Source: Pseudomonas sp. RGM2987
GTDB taxonomy: Bacteria > Pseudomonadota > Gammaproteobacteria > Pseudomonadales > Pseudomonadaceae
Direction: 5' to 3'
Assembly: GCF_022952855.1 (NCBI RefSeq)
Contig: NZ_JALJDX010000172.1
Span: 1 to 38,511 of the forward strand
DNA: 38,511 nt
The notes below the pieces were generated by a model. It saw nothing but the letters and a program-made list of their open reading frames with translations, had not been told where the DNA came from and ran no database searches. A program made the position numbers and the translations under genes. Positions 8,144-16,558 of this stretch are shown piece by piece (within the stretch, counting starts at the first letter, position 1; each line of letters begins with the position of its first letter).

Positions 8144-9241
8144 TCAAAGGCTCGTTCGAAGCCGTGCCTGTTTGAGGCTTTTCCAGAGCCGAAGGGCAAG
8201 CCCCAATATCAGTCCATCGGGCCGCCAGGAATAAAAACTCCAACGCCAATGCTCCAGTTGTCCGGTCATGCGTTCGTGCAATTGATGGCTGGAGTTATTG
8301 AGACTGACCCGTGACGCATCGATCCACCGCCAGTTTTCGTCCAGGCCCCAGCGAATCCATTCTTCGAGCAATACCCGGCCGCTGCCCAGGTCAGCGTGTT
8401 GCGGCAGGAACGCCAGGTTGTAGTCATACAATCGGCCTTGGTCCAGCAGGCCCAGGCGATAGCTGATGCACTCGCCGTTCAGCTCCAGCGTTACTACCCG
8501 CACCAGCCCTTGGGCGGCGAGGGCGGTGAAGGCGAGATTCATCCATTGTCGGCGAATGGGGGTGGCGAAGATGCCGACACCCTCGTCGCCTTTCCAGCTG
8601 GCGTCCTCGACTTCGGCCAGGGTTCGCAACAATTGCCCCATGCTGATGGCATCTGGCGTTATCCGGCGGATCTCGCCGCCACACGCAGCGATTCGCTTGC
8701 GCGCTCGACGCAGCTTGTAGCGTGGATCGCCAGAGACCTCCTGATGATCGCTGTCGCTGATCAGGTGCACCGGCACCCGGCAACTGAGTCGCCGCTCTCC
8801 GGTGGAACTCAGCGCCATCCAGGCGCTGAGGACGCTTTGTTCACCGACCGGTTCGATCACTTCGTTCAGTTGCAGCAACGCGTGAGGCAAGTGCCGGCGG
8901 ATCTGCATCAGCGCCTGGCCCATGTCCTCGACATCCAGGCGCGCCAGCAGGGCGATGCGGTCGGCCATTGGAAAACCCAAATGATGCAGCACCCGGAACC
9001 GCAGCCCGCCGATACGTTCAAGTCCTGATATCAGGGGCAGGCACAGGCATAAGGTCTGATCCTGCCAGCCCAGCAGCACATGCAGTTGCTGCTCGGGCAA
9101 CAGGGCGATTTCCGCTGCTTGCAGCCAGGCCAGGGTGTTGAACGGCGTTGAGTCGGCCACCTGGGTTCGCAGCTGTTCGTAAGCTGAGACAGGAAAGTCC
9201 GCCGCGCCCAGGGAGCGACACCATTGGAACCGGATCGCCAT
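8144..9241 (-). CDS. BioF2/CelD-type GNAT acyltransferase (exopolysaccharide tailoring)
   Basis: 365 aa, cytosolic. It resembles the double-GNAT proteins annotated as BioF2-like or 'involved in cellulose biosynthesis (CelD/BcsL)', also related to FemAB transferases. The centre (SGDPRYKLRRARKRIAACGG, near 170-190) and the following VEDASWKGDEGVGIF stretch are typical of the family; the C-terminal half has the CISYRLGLLDQGRLYDYNLAFLPQ core of the second GNAT fold. It is the last gene of the exopolysaccharide operon, a few nt after the preceding GNAT. By context it acylates a sugar or carrier intermediate; the acyl group and acceptor are unknown. Confidence 0.75.
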   Translation of the reverse strand: MAIRFQWCRSLGAADFPVSAYEQLRTQVADSTPFNTLAWLQAAEIALLPEQQLHVLLGWQDQTLCLCLPLISGLERIGGLRFRVLHHLGFPMADRIALLARLDVEDMGQALMQIRRHLPHALLQLNEVIEPVGEQSVLSAWMALSSTGERRLSCRVPVHLISDSDHQEVSGDPRYKLRRARKRIAACGGEIRRITPDAISMGQLLRTLAEVEDASWKGDEGVGIFATPIRRQWMNLAFTALAAQGLVRVVTLELNGECISYRLGLLDQGRLYDYNLAFLPQHADLGSGRVLLEEWIRWGLDENWRWIDASRVSLNNSSHQLHERMTGQLEHWRWSFYSWRPDGLILGLALRLWKSLKQARLRTSL

Positions 9242-9246
9242 GGGGA

Positions 9247-9936
9247 TCAGGCCGCTGAAGTCGAGGCAGCCGGCGGGGCCGGTTTACGAAACGCGTCCAG
9301 TACCGTGCCGGTGTAAGACGTATTGCGCAGAAGCCGCCAGCGACCGAGCAAGCAGTATAGGTGGGTGATCTGCCCGCGCTCTTGGAAGCCCATGCGGATA
9401 TGCATCTTGATCGCCTGGATGTTTTGCAAATCGCAGACATCGACCATGGTGCTGCAACCGTGCTCTGCCATGACTTTCCACACTTGCAACTGCATGTCCG
9501 CCGATATCCGGGAACCCCAGTATTCAGGGATCGCCTCGCCACCGAACTGAAAGTACTCGCCAGGCTTGATCGCAAAGTTGCAGTGATAGAAATGGCGGTC
9601 GAAATAGTCCCGTGTACTGGCCCAGGCGAAACCCACGGTGTCGCCCTGATCATCCAGGTACATCAAGCCTGTGTAGCCTTCGGCCGCCAGCTCGCGCATG
9701 GTTTCGACGCGGTCGCCGAAGTGCCGGGCAAAAGCATCGGCATTGGCGACTGTGATGAACTCCAGGCGCATCGGTGGGTAGGGCCTGAGGTTATGGGGGG
9801 GAAGCGGGGTCCGTATATCATGCTCCAGCCACAGCAATCGGGTGTGGGAAAATACGTAGCGTTTGCATAGCTGCTTAAGGACGGCCCGCAGACCTTTTTT
9901 CTGAATGCGATCACGCACTCTTTGCAGAGCGTTCAT
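9247..9936 (-). CDS. GNAT-family N-acetyltransferase of the exopolysaccharide operon
   Basis: 229 aa. The GNAT core covers about residues 55-205: an N-terminal LEFITVANADAFARHF segment, a central GFAWAS strand, and the EYWGSRISADMQLQVWK helix followed by DVCDLQNIQAIKMHIRMGF, the usual acetyl-CoA-binding end of the fold. I chose the ATG at 9936 rather than an upstream in-frame start. It overlaps the stop of the preceding gene (ATGA) and has a GGAGG ribosome site (9942-9946). It is probably a tailoring acetyltransferase acting on a nucleotide sugar or lipid-linked sugar; the substrate is not visible. Confidence 0.75.
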   Translation of the reverse strand: MNALQRVRDRIQKKGLRAVLKQLCKRYVFSHTRLLWLEHDIRTPLPPHNLRPYPPMRLEFITVANADAFARHFGDRVETMRELAAEGYTGLMYLDDQGDTVGFAWASTRDYFDRHFYHCNFAIKPGEYFQFGGEAIPEYWGSRISADMQLQVWKVMAEHGCSTMVDVCDLQNIQAIKMHIRMGFQERGQITHLYCLLGRWRLLRNTSYTGTVLDAFRKPAPPAASTSAA

Positions 9937-11909
9937 GGTGCCTCCTGAGGGGTGGCAGGTTGGGGGGGAAGGGAAGCTGTCCAATTGAGGGCGAACACGG
10001 TTTCCCCTGGCAGGAGAAACCCGACCTGGCCGGCCTTGCAATCGAGCGCAGCGCTGTGGCTGCGGTTGTCCGGGCCGAAATACAGCAAGGTCATGCCAGG
10101 TTGAGGGCAGGCCGTGCCGTCGAGGCTGACCTGATGGGCTCGCGTGCTTTTGTTCACGCCCAGCAGACTGCGCTGCTTGCCGGTGGCCATGGCCAGGGCG
10201 TCGACTTCGAACGCGTCGTTGTCCAGGCGCAGCACCTGATCGAGCCAGTGTTGCTCAATGAACTGCTGGGCCAAGCCCACGGGCTTGAGCTCCAAGCGCT
10301 GATCGTCCAGCACCCGCACCATGCCTTTGGGGTACTCCGGTTCGTCGGCGGCCATGAACCAGTTGAGCATGTCCAGCCAGCCATCGGCCGAGGCGTTAAT
10401 GGCCACCGATGTCCACCACAGGGCGGCGTAATGGGTTTCCTGATCGTAAGGGCTGAGACTCGAGCCACTGGAGATGTTGGTCTGGTCCAACAGCAAGGCC
10501 TTGCGTGGCCGACCCCGGCTGTCCAGTCCCACCAGGTTGGCGGCCTGGCGGACACTGTCGCGGTAGACCCGGGTCGCCAACAGGTCGCGGATCATCCACT
10601 CATGCCAGGCCAGGGCGTCGATCTGGTCGTCGGATGTCGCCAGCAGGCGCCTTGCCCAGTCGATCCCGCGCTTGTCAACAGCGTTTTCGGTGAGGGGACC
10701 ATTGGTGAACTGGGAGCTGGCCGGCATGGCGATGCGCACACCGGCGCGTGCGTTGGCAGGATCGGCGCGGACCTGGGCAGCCATGCTCTGGAACATTTGC
10801 TGGAAGCTGGCGAAGTCTGGGTAACCGAGGTTCGGCTCGTCGGCAAAACTGAGGTAGTGCAGGCCTTTGCCGCCCAACGCGCGGGTCGACGTGAGCCAGG
10901 CTTGCAAGCCGCTGTGACTCGTCTGGTCGGGCTTTAGATCGGATCGGCGCTGGCTGGCGGCCAGCAGGGTGATGTCTTGGCTGATGGCGAAGCGGTCCTG
11001 GTACAAGCGTCGGAAGGCATCTTCATAAGTGGCCTTGGCCGCCGTGATATCGACGAAGCTGTAGAGGCTTGCCGCCTGGGGTTTGAGCGCATCGAGGGCG
11101 GCGTGACTGGACGGCGGCAATAACTCGTAGGGCAGGGCTGTGCCCAGCTTGGGGGTGGTGCCAAGCGACTCGTCGTGCAGTTTAAGGTGGGTCTGACCCG
11201 GATCCTGGCGCAGTGGCAGCAGGTGCTCCGGATCCTGGGCGAACAGGTTGGCGGTGCCGTCCAGCCAGAACGCGGCCTTGCCGTTGCCCTGCAGGTGCAA
11301 GCGCCAGATCTGTTCGACGTCAGCCACCGGCAGGGCGACCTGATCGAACTGCCAATAGGCCCGGTATGGCTTGAGGTTCAGTTGCAACTGCTTGCCATCG
11401 CCGACGCGCCGGGCTTGCAGCGCACGTACGCCGCCGTGAAACTTGCCTGCCAGCACCGCTTGTTCGCCAGCCGCTACCTTGAAATACAGCTCGTCGCCGT
11501 CGTGGGCTTCGGCATTGAAATGCACCTTTGCCGGGGCAAACAGGGCGCGGGTGCGCGCGTCGTGCTCAACGGTGTAGCGACGGAAGCTGTAGCCGGGAAT
11601 TTCCAGGCGATAACTGGCGGCACCCGGCGGCAGCGGCCATTGCTGTTCGCCACGGGTCTGATCCGCCGTGACCAGGCGTTCACCCGCCAATCGGCCCTGG
11701 CCGTCGAGCAGATACAGGTGCTCGACATTGGCCTCGGCTTGCCAGGCGGGCACCCAGCGCACGGTGATAACGTCCGGGTGGTCGGTTTGCAGATACAGGC
11801 TGCCGTCCCGGATGCCGGTCCAGGCCATGGACGCGCCCTGGGCCGAAAGCGCCAGGCCCCACAGGCCCAGCCACAGGCTGATTCTCCAGCACCACCGCGT
11901 TGACCCCAT
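9933..11909 (-). CDS. secreted GH39-like TIM-barrel protein of the exopolysaccharide operon
   Basis: 658 aa from the ATG at 11909, whose first residues (MGSTRWCWRI, then SLWLGLWGLALSAQGA) look like a Sec signal peptide. Residues 30-250 look beta-rich. A TIM-barrel glycosidase-like part follows with FADEPNLGYP (Glu358 at the GH39 acid/base position) and LLLDQTNISSG at 472-482, where GH39 and PslG-type enzymes carry the nucleophile Glu. Here that position is Gln476, 118 residues after Glu358, close to the family spacing. Such proteins usually trim or sense polysaccharide in the periplasm; this one may bind rather than cut. The frame stays open to an ATG at 12137, but the extra 76 codons are almost all REP sequence. 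Confidence 0.7.
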   Translation of the reverse strand: MGSTRWCWRISLWLGLWGLALSAQGASMAWTGIRDGSLYLQTDHPDVITVRWVPAWQAEANVEHLYLLDGQGRLAGERLVTADQTRGEQQWPLPPGAASYRLEIPGYSFRRYTVEHDARTRALFAPAKVHFNAEAHDGDELYFKVAAGEQAVLAGKFHGGVRALQARRVGDGKQLQLNLKPYRAYWQFDQVALPVADVEQIWRLHLQGNGKAAFWLDGTANLFAQDPEHLLPLRQDPGQTHLKLHDESLGTTPKLGTALPYELLPPSSHAALDALKPQAASLYSFVDITAAKATYEDAFRRLYQDRFAISQDITLLAASQRRSDLKPDQTSHSGLQAWLTSTRALGGKGLHYLSFADEPNLGYPDFASFQQMFQSMAAQVRADPANARAGVRIAMPASSQFTNGPLTENAVDKRGIDWARRLLATSDDQIDALAWHEWMIRDLLATRVYRDSVRQAANLVGLDSRGRPRKALLLDQTNISSGSSLSPYDQETHYAALWWTSVAINASADGWLDMLNWFMAADEPEYPKGMVRVLDDQRLELKPVGLAQQFIEQHWLDQVLRLDNDAFEVDALAMATGKQRSLLGVNKSTRAHQVSLDGTACPQPGMTLLYFGPDNRSHSAALDCKAGQVGFLLPGETVFALNWTASLPPQPATPQEAP

Positions 11910-12107
11910 CGCGAGCAGGCTCGCTCCCACAAGGGCATTATTGGTCCCCGTGGGAGCGGGCTTGCTTGCGAACAGGTCGGCACCTTCAACATCACGGCCA
12001 GCCGAGCGACCGCTTTCGCGAGCAAGCCCGCTCCCACAGGGGATTGATGCTGGGAACAATCTCTGCGACCGGCCCCCGTCCAGGGTGGGAGCGAGCCTGC
12101 TCGCGAT
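11908..12107. repeat. cluster of four family-A REP elements inside the exopolysaccharide operon
   Basis: Units lie at 11908-11931 (-), 11950-11972 (+), 12015-12038 (-) and 12085-12107 (+), in alternating orientation. They fill the 224 nt between the flippase stop and the chosen start of the GH39-like gene, the only sizeable gap in this operon. One unit ends on the ATG at 11909, so the start codon belongs to the repeat. All three minus-strand codon sets remain open in the frame of the downstream gene. Confidence 0.9.
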
Positions 12108-12133
12108 GGCGTACTGGCAGGCGACGAAGAGTT

Positions 12134-13438
12134 TCATGCCGATTTCCCCAGGAGCATCTGGCGCATCGGCAGCAAATCACTGGGCAGGATGATCAGTGTC
12201 TGCCACAGCGCCACGCCGCTGAGGCGGCAATACATCACCAGCAGCCCCAGGGTCACGCCCAGGTAGGCGATCGAGGACGCGGCGGCAGCGCCGACGATGC
12301 CGTAGCGTGGGATCAAAATCAGGTTCAGCGCCAGGTTCAAAAGCGCCCCCCCGCCCATCAGCAGCGAAACAGCGCCGGGACGGTTCTTGCCCAGCAGGTC
12401 CAGGCGCAGGATGCTCGCATAGCACAAGCCGAACACCCCTGGCAGCAGCGCCAGCAGGGCCGGGTACGCCGGTTGATAGTCGATGCCGAACAGGGTGACG
12501 ATCAGCCATTCGCCGACCAGCACCATCCCCAGGCAGGCGCCCAGCATGGCCGTGGCGGTGAGGCGCAAGGCCAGCGGGGTCAGGCGCTTCATGTCGCTGT
12601 CCTGCTGCAGCAGGCGTTTCATCAGTGGCGTGGTGACGGCTTCCGGAACGATATGAAGCAGTTCGGCCGCCGCGCTGGCCATGGCGTAGTGCCCTAGCGC
12701 CGTGCTGCCCAGCAGCGCGCCGATGAACAGGTAATCCGAGCGCGTCAACAGTTGCTGGAACAAAAGGTCTGGATGACTGCGGACACCGTACCGCAACAGT
12801 TCGATCTGGCCGATGCGATCCCAGCGCAGGGTGACCGCGTGATCGCGACGCAACCACATCAAACCCACCAGCACCACCAGGCTCAGGCCCGCCAGCCAGC
12901 TGATCAGCGCCGCTTCCAGCGCCGTGTCTTTCCACATCCAGAACAGCGCCAGGAACAGCAACAGCGGGATCAGGGATTCCATCAGCCGCAACGCGTTGAA
13001 CACGCCGACACCGCCGGAGGCGTTGTGCAGCGTCAGCAGGCCGGTCTTGAGCGCCGCCAGCGGCACGGCCAGCAACAGCAGCCAGGCCAGCAATCCCAGT
13101 TGCATAGTGATGTCCAGCTCGGCGCCGAATTCACGCACCAGTGCCACCACCAGCAACGTTAGCAATCCCGCCAGCAGACAACCGAAGACCAGCACGTGGC
13201 TGAGCAACAGGCTCATCGAGCGATGCTGCGCCGCTTGATAACCCACCGCGGAATTCAGGCCTCCACTGGTGGTGGCGCTGATCAGGTCCGGCAGGGTGCT
13301 GAGCAGCGCCAACAGCCCGCGTTCGCTGGGCCCCAGAATCCGTGCCAGCAACACGTTGCGCAACAAGCGAAGGCCGATCATCGCCAGGCTAGTGCCCATG
13401 CTCAACGCCAAGAGCCTGAGGTAACGTGCGCGGTTCAT
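12134..13438 (-). CDS. Wzx-like oligosaccharide flippase
   Basis: 434 aa, polytopic, with about 12-14 hydrophobic segments spread over the whole length and short charged loops, the pattern of the MOP/PST (Wzx) family. The start ARYLRLLALSMGTSLAMIG and the RNVLLARILGPSERGLLALL stretch are characteristic of polysaccharide flippases. Its role would be to move the undecaprenyl-linked repeat unit from the cytoplasmic to the periplasmic face of the inner membrane. The ATG overlaps the stop of the deacetylase gene (ATGA). No second flippase is present in the window, which supports the assignment. Confidence 0.85.
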   Translation of the reverse strand: MNRARYLRLLALSMGTSLAMIGLRLLRNVLLARILGPSERGLLALLSTLPDLISATTSGGLNSAVGYQAAQHRSMSLLLSHVLVFGCLLAGLLTLLVVALVREFGAELDITMQLGLLAWLLLLAVPLAALKTGLLTLHNASGGVGVFNALRLMESLIPLLLFLALFWMWKDTALEAALISWLAGLSLVVLVGLMWLRRDHAVTLRWDRIGQIELLRYGVRSHPDLLFQQLLTRSDYLFIGALLGSTALGHYAMASAAAELLHIVPEAVTTPLMKRLLQQDSDMKRLTPLALRLTATAMLGACLGMVLVGEWLIVTLFGIDYQPAYPALLALLPGVFGLCYASILRLDLLGKNRPGAVSLLMGGGALLNLALNLILIPRYGIVGAAAASSIAYLGVTLGLLVMYCRLSGVALWQTLIILPSDLLPMRQMLLGKSA

Positions 13439-14451
13439 GAACGGGCTCCTTGGCGAATACGCCAGGCCAATAACTCAGGGTGACAGGCGTTGCGTTGGCT
13501 GACGCCGAAACGTGGCAGGTTCAGCGGGTCGCAATCATGGCGATACAGTCCGGCCGCGGTGCCCAACGCGAACGCAAAACCATGGGCTGCCACCTGCTCG
13601 CGCACACGAGCGTCGTTGTCACCGTTGGGGTAGCAATACACCGGCAAGGGTTGCGCGCAGCCGTTTTCCAGGGCCGTGCGGCTGCGGGTCAGTTCTTCGT
13701 GCAGGCGATGGTTGTCCAACCCGGTGAGGATCGCGTGGCTGGCGCCGTGAGGGCCGAAGCGGATCAACCCGGAGTCTTCCAGCATGCGCACCTGGGTCCA
13801 GTCCAGCGCCTGGGGCTGGGAACCTTGTGGGCAGACGTCGGTGAGGTCGCTCAATATTTTTGGATCTAGGGTCTTGAGGCTTTGCAGGTAGTGCAGCAGC
13901 GCCAGGCTGCGGCGCTCGTCGTCGAGGTCATCGAGCAGCACCGGCAACGGCCGGCCGGCGAGCTGCAAATGCTCGATCAGCGAGCGCCGCACCACCTGCC
14001 CATGGCTGCCCCACAAGGTTTCGCCGATGCTCTCCCACCAGAAATGCTGGCGACTGCCGACGAAATCGGTGGAGAGGAAAATGCTCGCCGGAATCTGGTA
14101 CTGGCGTAGCAGGGGAAAGGCGTTCATGGCGTTGTCGCGCCAGCCGTCGTCGAAAGTCAGGGCCACCCGGGGACGGTTTGGAACGCTTTCAGGGTCGGCC
14201 AGCAACAAAGTCATCAACGGCACGCATTCAAAATGCTGTTGCAGCCAGATCAACAAGTGTTCGAACGCTTCGGGCCCCACGCACAGTTCATTGCGATGAG
14301 GCAATTCGGCGGCGCGGTCGTTGTTCAGTATCCGGTGCAACATCAGAATGACGCCGGCGCCGCGTAATGCATGGCGACCCAGGGACGTGTTCAGGTACAG
14401 CCAGCCGCCGGTGCGCTTGATGGTGGTCTTGATGCGGGTATTGATCGGCAT
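13435..14451 (-). CDS. polysaccharide deacetylase (NodB/CE4 family)
   Basis: About 338 aa. The NodB fold shows motif 1 TFDDGW (catalytic and metal-binding Asp pair, near residues 99-104) and motif 2 HGASH (two metal His, about 130 residues later), with the FLSTDFVG strand between. There is no clear signal peptide, so it may act on a lipid-linked or nucleotide sugar at the cytoplasmic face, or start differently. The frame opens at a GTG (14460) immediately after the preceding stop; I prefer the ATG at 14451, though neither has a strong ribosome site. It precedes the flippase and two GNATs, which suggests removal of N-acetyl groups followed by another acylation. Confidence 0.8.
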   Translation of the reverse strand: MPINTRIKTTIKRTGGWLYLNTSLGRHALRGAGVILMLHRILNNDRAAELPHRNELCVGPEAFEHLLIWLQQHFECVPLMTLLLADPESVPNRPRVALTFDDGWRDNAMNAFPLLRQYQIPASIFLSTDFVGSRQHFWWESIGETLWGSHGQVVRRSLIEHLQLAGRPLPVLLDDLDDERRSLALLHYLQSLKTLDPKILSDLTDVCPQGSQPQALDWTQVRMLEDSGLIRFGPHGASHAILTGLDNHRLHEELTRSRTALENGCAQPLPVYCYPNGDNDARVREQVAAHGFAFALGTAAGLYRHDCDPLNLPRFGVSQRNACHPELLAWRIRQGARS

Positions 14452-14460
14452 GGCAGGCAC

Positions 14461-15597
14461 TCATCGAGTCTGATCGGGGTTCCATTGGTTGTAGCTGTGT
14501 CCGCGCAGGAACTGCCACAGACCGACGACCATGCCGGCCAGGGTCACCAGCACGAACGCGGCGAGGCGAAACGGTCTGGGCAAACGATGCCGCGCGTCCA
14601 ACAGGCCGGCCACGGCGAAGGCGTAGCCGAGCAATTGGGCAGACAGGGCCAGGCGGTAGAAACCATGCCCGTCGAGCAGCCAGAGGTTGCCCATCAGCAG
14701 GGGCAGCAACAGCACCGGCGCCAGCCGGCGGATCAGCTTGTGGCTGATCAACGCGATGGCGTACAGGCCATGGCGCAGCGGGTTGAGTAGCTCACGCCGG
14801 GCCGCCAGGCTGATCAGGCCGCCGACGGTGACGCGCTGGCGGCGGCTGAACTGTCGGCCGGCTTCGTCCACGCCTTGATCGAGTACCTTGGCGTCGTCGA
14901 CGTAGACGACGCGTTTGCCGGCGACCGGTGCGCAGGTGTTGATAAAAAAATCGTCGTTGACCAGGGCTGGAATCGGTTGGTATAGCTCGCGGCGCAACGC
15001 CTGCAGGGCACCGTCGGCCGAGACCGTGCAACCGGCGCGACTTTCCACCCGGCGCAGCCAGGCTTCGTAGTGGCGGTACAGGCTTTCGCCCACGCTCAGG
15101 CCTGAGCCTGGGACGGGAATGTTCATATTGCCGACCGTACCGCCGACTCCAGGATCGGAAAATGGCGCCAGCAGGCGCTCAAGCGTACCGTCGAGCCAGT
15201 GCACATCAGCATCGGTAAATACCAGGATATCGCCCGTGCAATGACTGACCGCGACGTTGAGCACGCTGTTCTTGCCTTGGCGCGGCAGGTCGAGCACCTC
15301 GATGCGCGGATCTTCGAAGCGGCGCGCCAGGGCCACGGTCTGATCGGTGGAGCCGTCGCTGGCGACAACGATCTGCAGGCTGGCGGCCTGATAGTCCTGG
15401 GCCAGCAGATTGCGCAGTTTGTTCTCGATAGTGCGTTGTTCGTTGTGCGCGGCGACGATCACGCTGACCCGTTGCGCAGGCAGAGGCTCAGGCCCGGGCC
15501 TGGGAAAAAATGGCCCGGCGAGCGTCAGCAGCAACGGGTAACCCAGGTAGGCGTATACCGGCAGTAACAGGCACAGCCAGAAAATGAACTCAGCCAC
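14461..15597 (-). CDS. membrane-associated family 2 glycosyltransferase
   Basis: 378 aa. An N-terminal membrane helix (FIFWLCLLLPVYAYLGYPLLL) precedes the GT-A domain, which shows VSVIVAAHNE, the VASDGSTDQT strand, the DxD motif in FTDADVHW and an SRRQRV stretch near the QxxRW position. Several C-terminal helices follow (about residues 285-365). It adds one sugar to the growing lipid-linked unit, or could be more processive given the helices. The start is a GTG at 15597, backed by a strong AAGGAGG ribosome site with a 7-nt spacer, and it overlaps the preceding gene by 8 nt. Confidence 0.84.
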   Translation of the reverse strand: MAEFIFWLCLLLPVYAYLGYPLLLTLAGPFFPRPGPEPLPAQRVSVIVAAHNEQRTIENKLRNLLAQDYQAASLQIVVASDGSTDQTVALARRFEDPRIEVLDLPRQGKNSVLNVAVSHCTGDILVFTDADVHWLDGTLERLLAPFSDPGVGGTVGNMNIPVPGSGLSVGESLYRHYEAWLRRVESRAGCTVSADGALQALRRELYQPIPALVNDDFFINTCAPVAGKRVVYVDDAKVLDQGVDEAGRQFSRRQRVTVGGLISLAARRELLNPLRHGLYAIALISHKLIRRLAPVLLLPLLMGNLWLLDGHGFYRLALSAQLLGYAFAVAGLLDARHRLPRPFRLAAFVLVTLAGMVVGLWQFLRGHSYNQWNPDQTR

Positions 15598-16558
15598 GGG
15601 CAGGCCTCCTTGCTTTCCAATGACAAAGGCTGAGGATGAGCGCGGCGCCGGCCAGGTGCAGGCGCACCCAGTGCAGGCCCCAGAGCTGCAGCGTCAGGCA
15701 CGGGTTACGGTGCTTGTGGCTTTGGTGCACGCTCAGCACCAACCCCGGCACGGTCGTCAACAGCCCCATCATGAGTGCATGTTGAGGAGCGCCAGTGACC
15801 AGCGCGCAGATCGCCAGGAAGTCCAGCAGCCAGACGAGCACAGCCAACATCGGGAAGCGCAACAGGCGCAGGCTCAAGCCATTGGTACGCAGCAACTGCA
15901 CCAGACTCCCCTGGCGCCACAACTCCTTGCCCATCCACTCGCGCCAGTTCATTTCGTAGCCCCAGTGCAGGGCGGTGTATTCATTGACCGACAGTAACCG
16001 TGCGCCCTTGGCCGTCTGGCGCAGGGTTAAGTCCTTGTCCTCACCGGTGTGCAGCGTCTCGTTGAACCCTCCGGCCCTGTCGAACCATTGGCGACGCATC
16101 AGCAGGTTGGAGGTGGGCAGCCAATCTACGCGCTGCACGGTATGCCGCGAGGGGAGCGAGGTCCGTCGATGCCAGGCCGTGGCATACCAGGGTGCCTGCG
16201 CGGGGGTGTGCAGGTCCAGGCCGAATACATCGGCGGTGTCTGCGGTCTCCAACTCAAGCAAATGCGTCAGCCAGTCCTCGGGCATTTCGATGTCGGCGTC
16301 GATGAAGGCCAGCCACTCACCACTGGCGAGCGCAGCGCCGCGGTTGCGCAGGGCACCGATATGCACGCCGGGCACCAGCAGCACTCGCGCGCCCAGCTCG
16401 CTGGCGATGCGCGGGCCGTGGTCGTCGGAGCCGTTATCCACCACGATCAGCTCGCATTCCAGTTGCGCTTGTCGTGCCGCTTCCTGCGCCGCCAACAGCG
16501 TCCGGGCGATATGCCGGGCCTCGTTGTACATCGGGATGACGATACTGATACGGTTCAT
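15590..16558 (-). CDS. family 2 glycosyltransferase
   Basis: 322 aa. The GT-A domain is clear from the start: ISIVIPMYNEARHI, then IVVDNGSDD, the GALRNRGAALASGEW segment and the DxD motif in FIDADIEM. Two or three C-terminal hydrophobic stretches (MLAVLVWLLDFLAICALV and later) suggest membrane attachment. I chose the ATG at 16558 because it overlaps the stop of the polymerase gene (ATGA) and starts the conserved domain directly; an open frame upstream to 16630 lies inside that gene. Donor and linkage are unknown. Confidence 0.84.
   Translation of the reverse strand: MNRISIVIPMYNEARHIARTLLAAQEAARQAQLECELIVVDNGSDDHGPRIASELGARVLLVPGVHIGALRNRGAALASGEWLAFIDADIEMPEDWLTHLLELETADTADVFGLDLHTPAQAPWYATAWHRRTSLPSRHTVQRVDWLPTSNLLMRRQWFDRAGGFNETLHTGEDKDLTLRQTAKGARLLSVNEYTALHWGYEMNWREWMGKELWRQGSLVQLLRTNGLSLRLLRFPMLAVLVWLLDFLAICALVTGAPQHALMMGLLTTVPGLVLSVHQSHKHRNPCLTLQLWGLHWVRLHLAGAALILSLCHWKARRPARG

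Noticed and set aside
7144..8199. 351-codon minus-strand frame across the hydrolase, small gene and REP pair
   Set aside because: It runs through the family-B REP pair and overlaps two better-supported genes; its translation shows no domain and contains REP-derived peptide.
15705..15938. Overlapping short frames inside the GT2 genes as possible extra small proteins
   Set aside because: No ribosome site, and the host genes already explain the codon bias.
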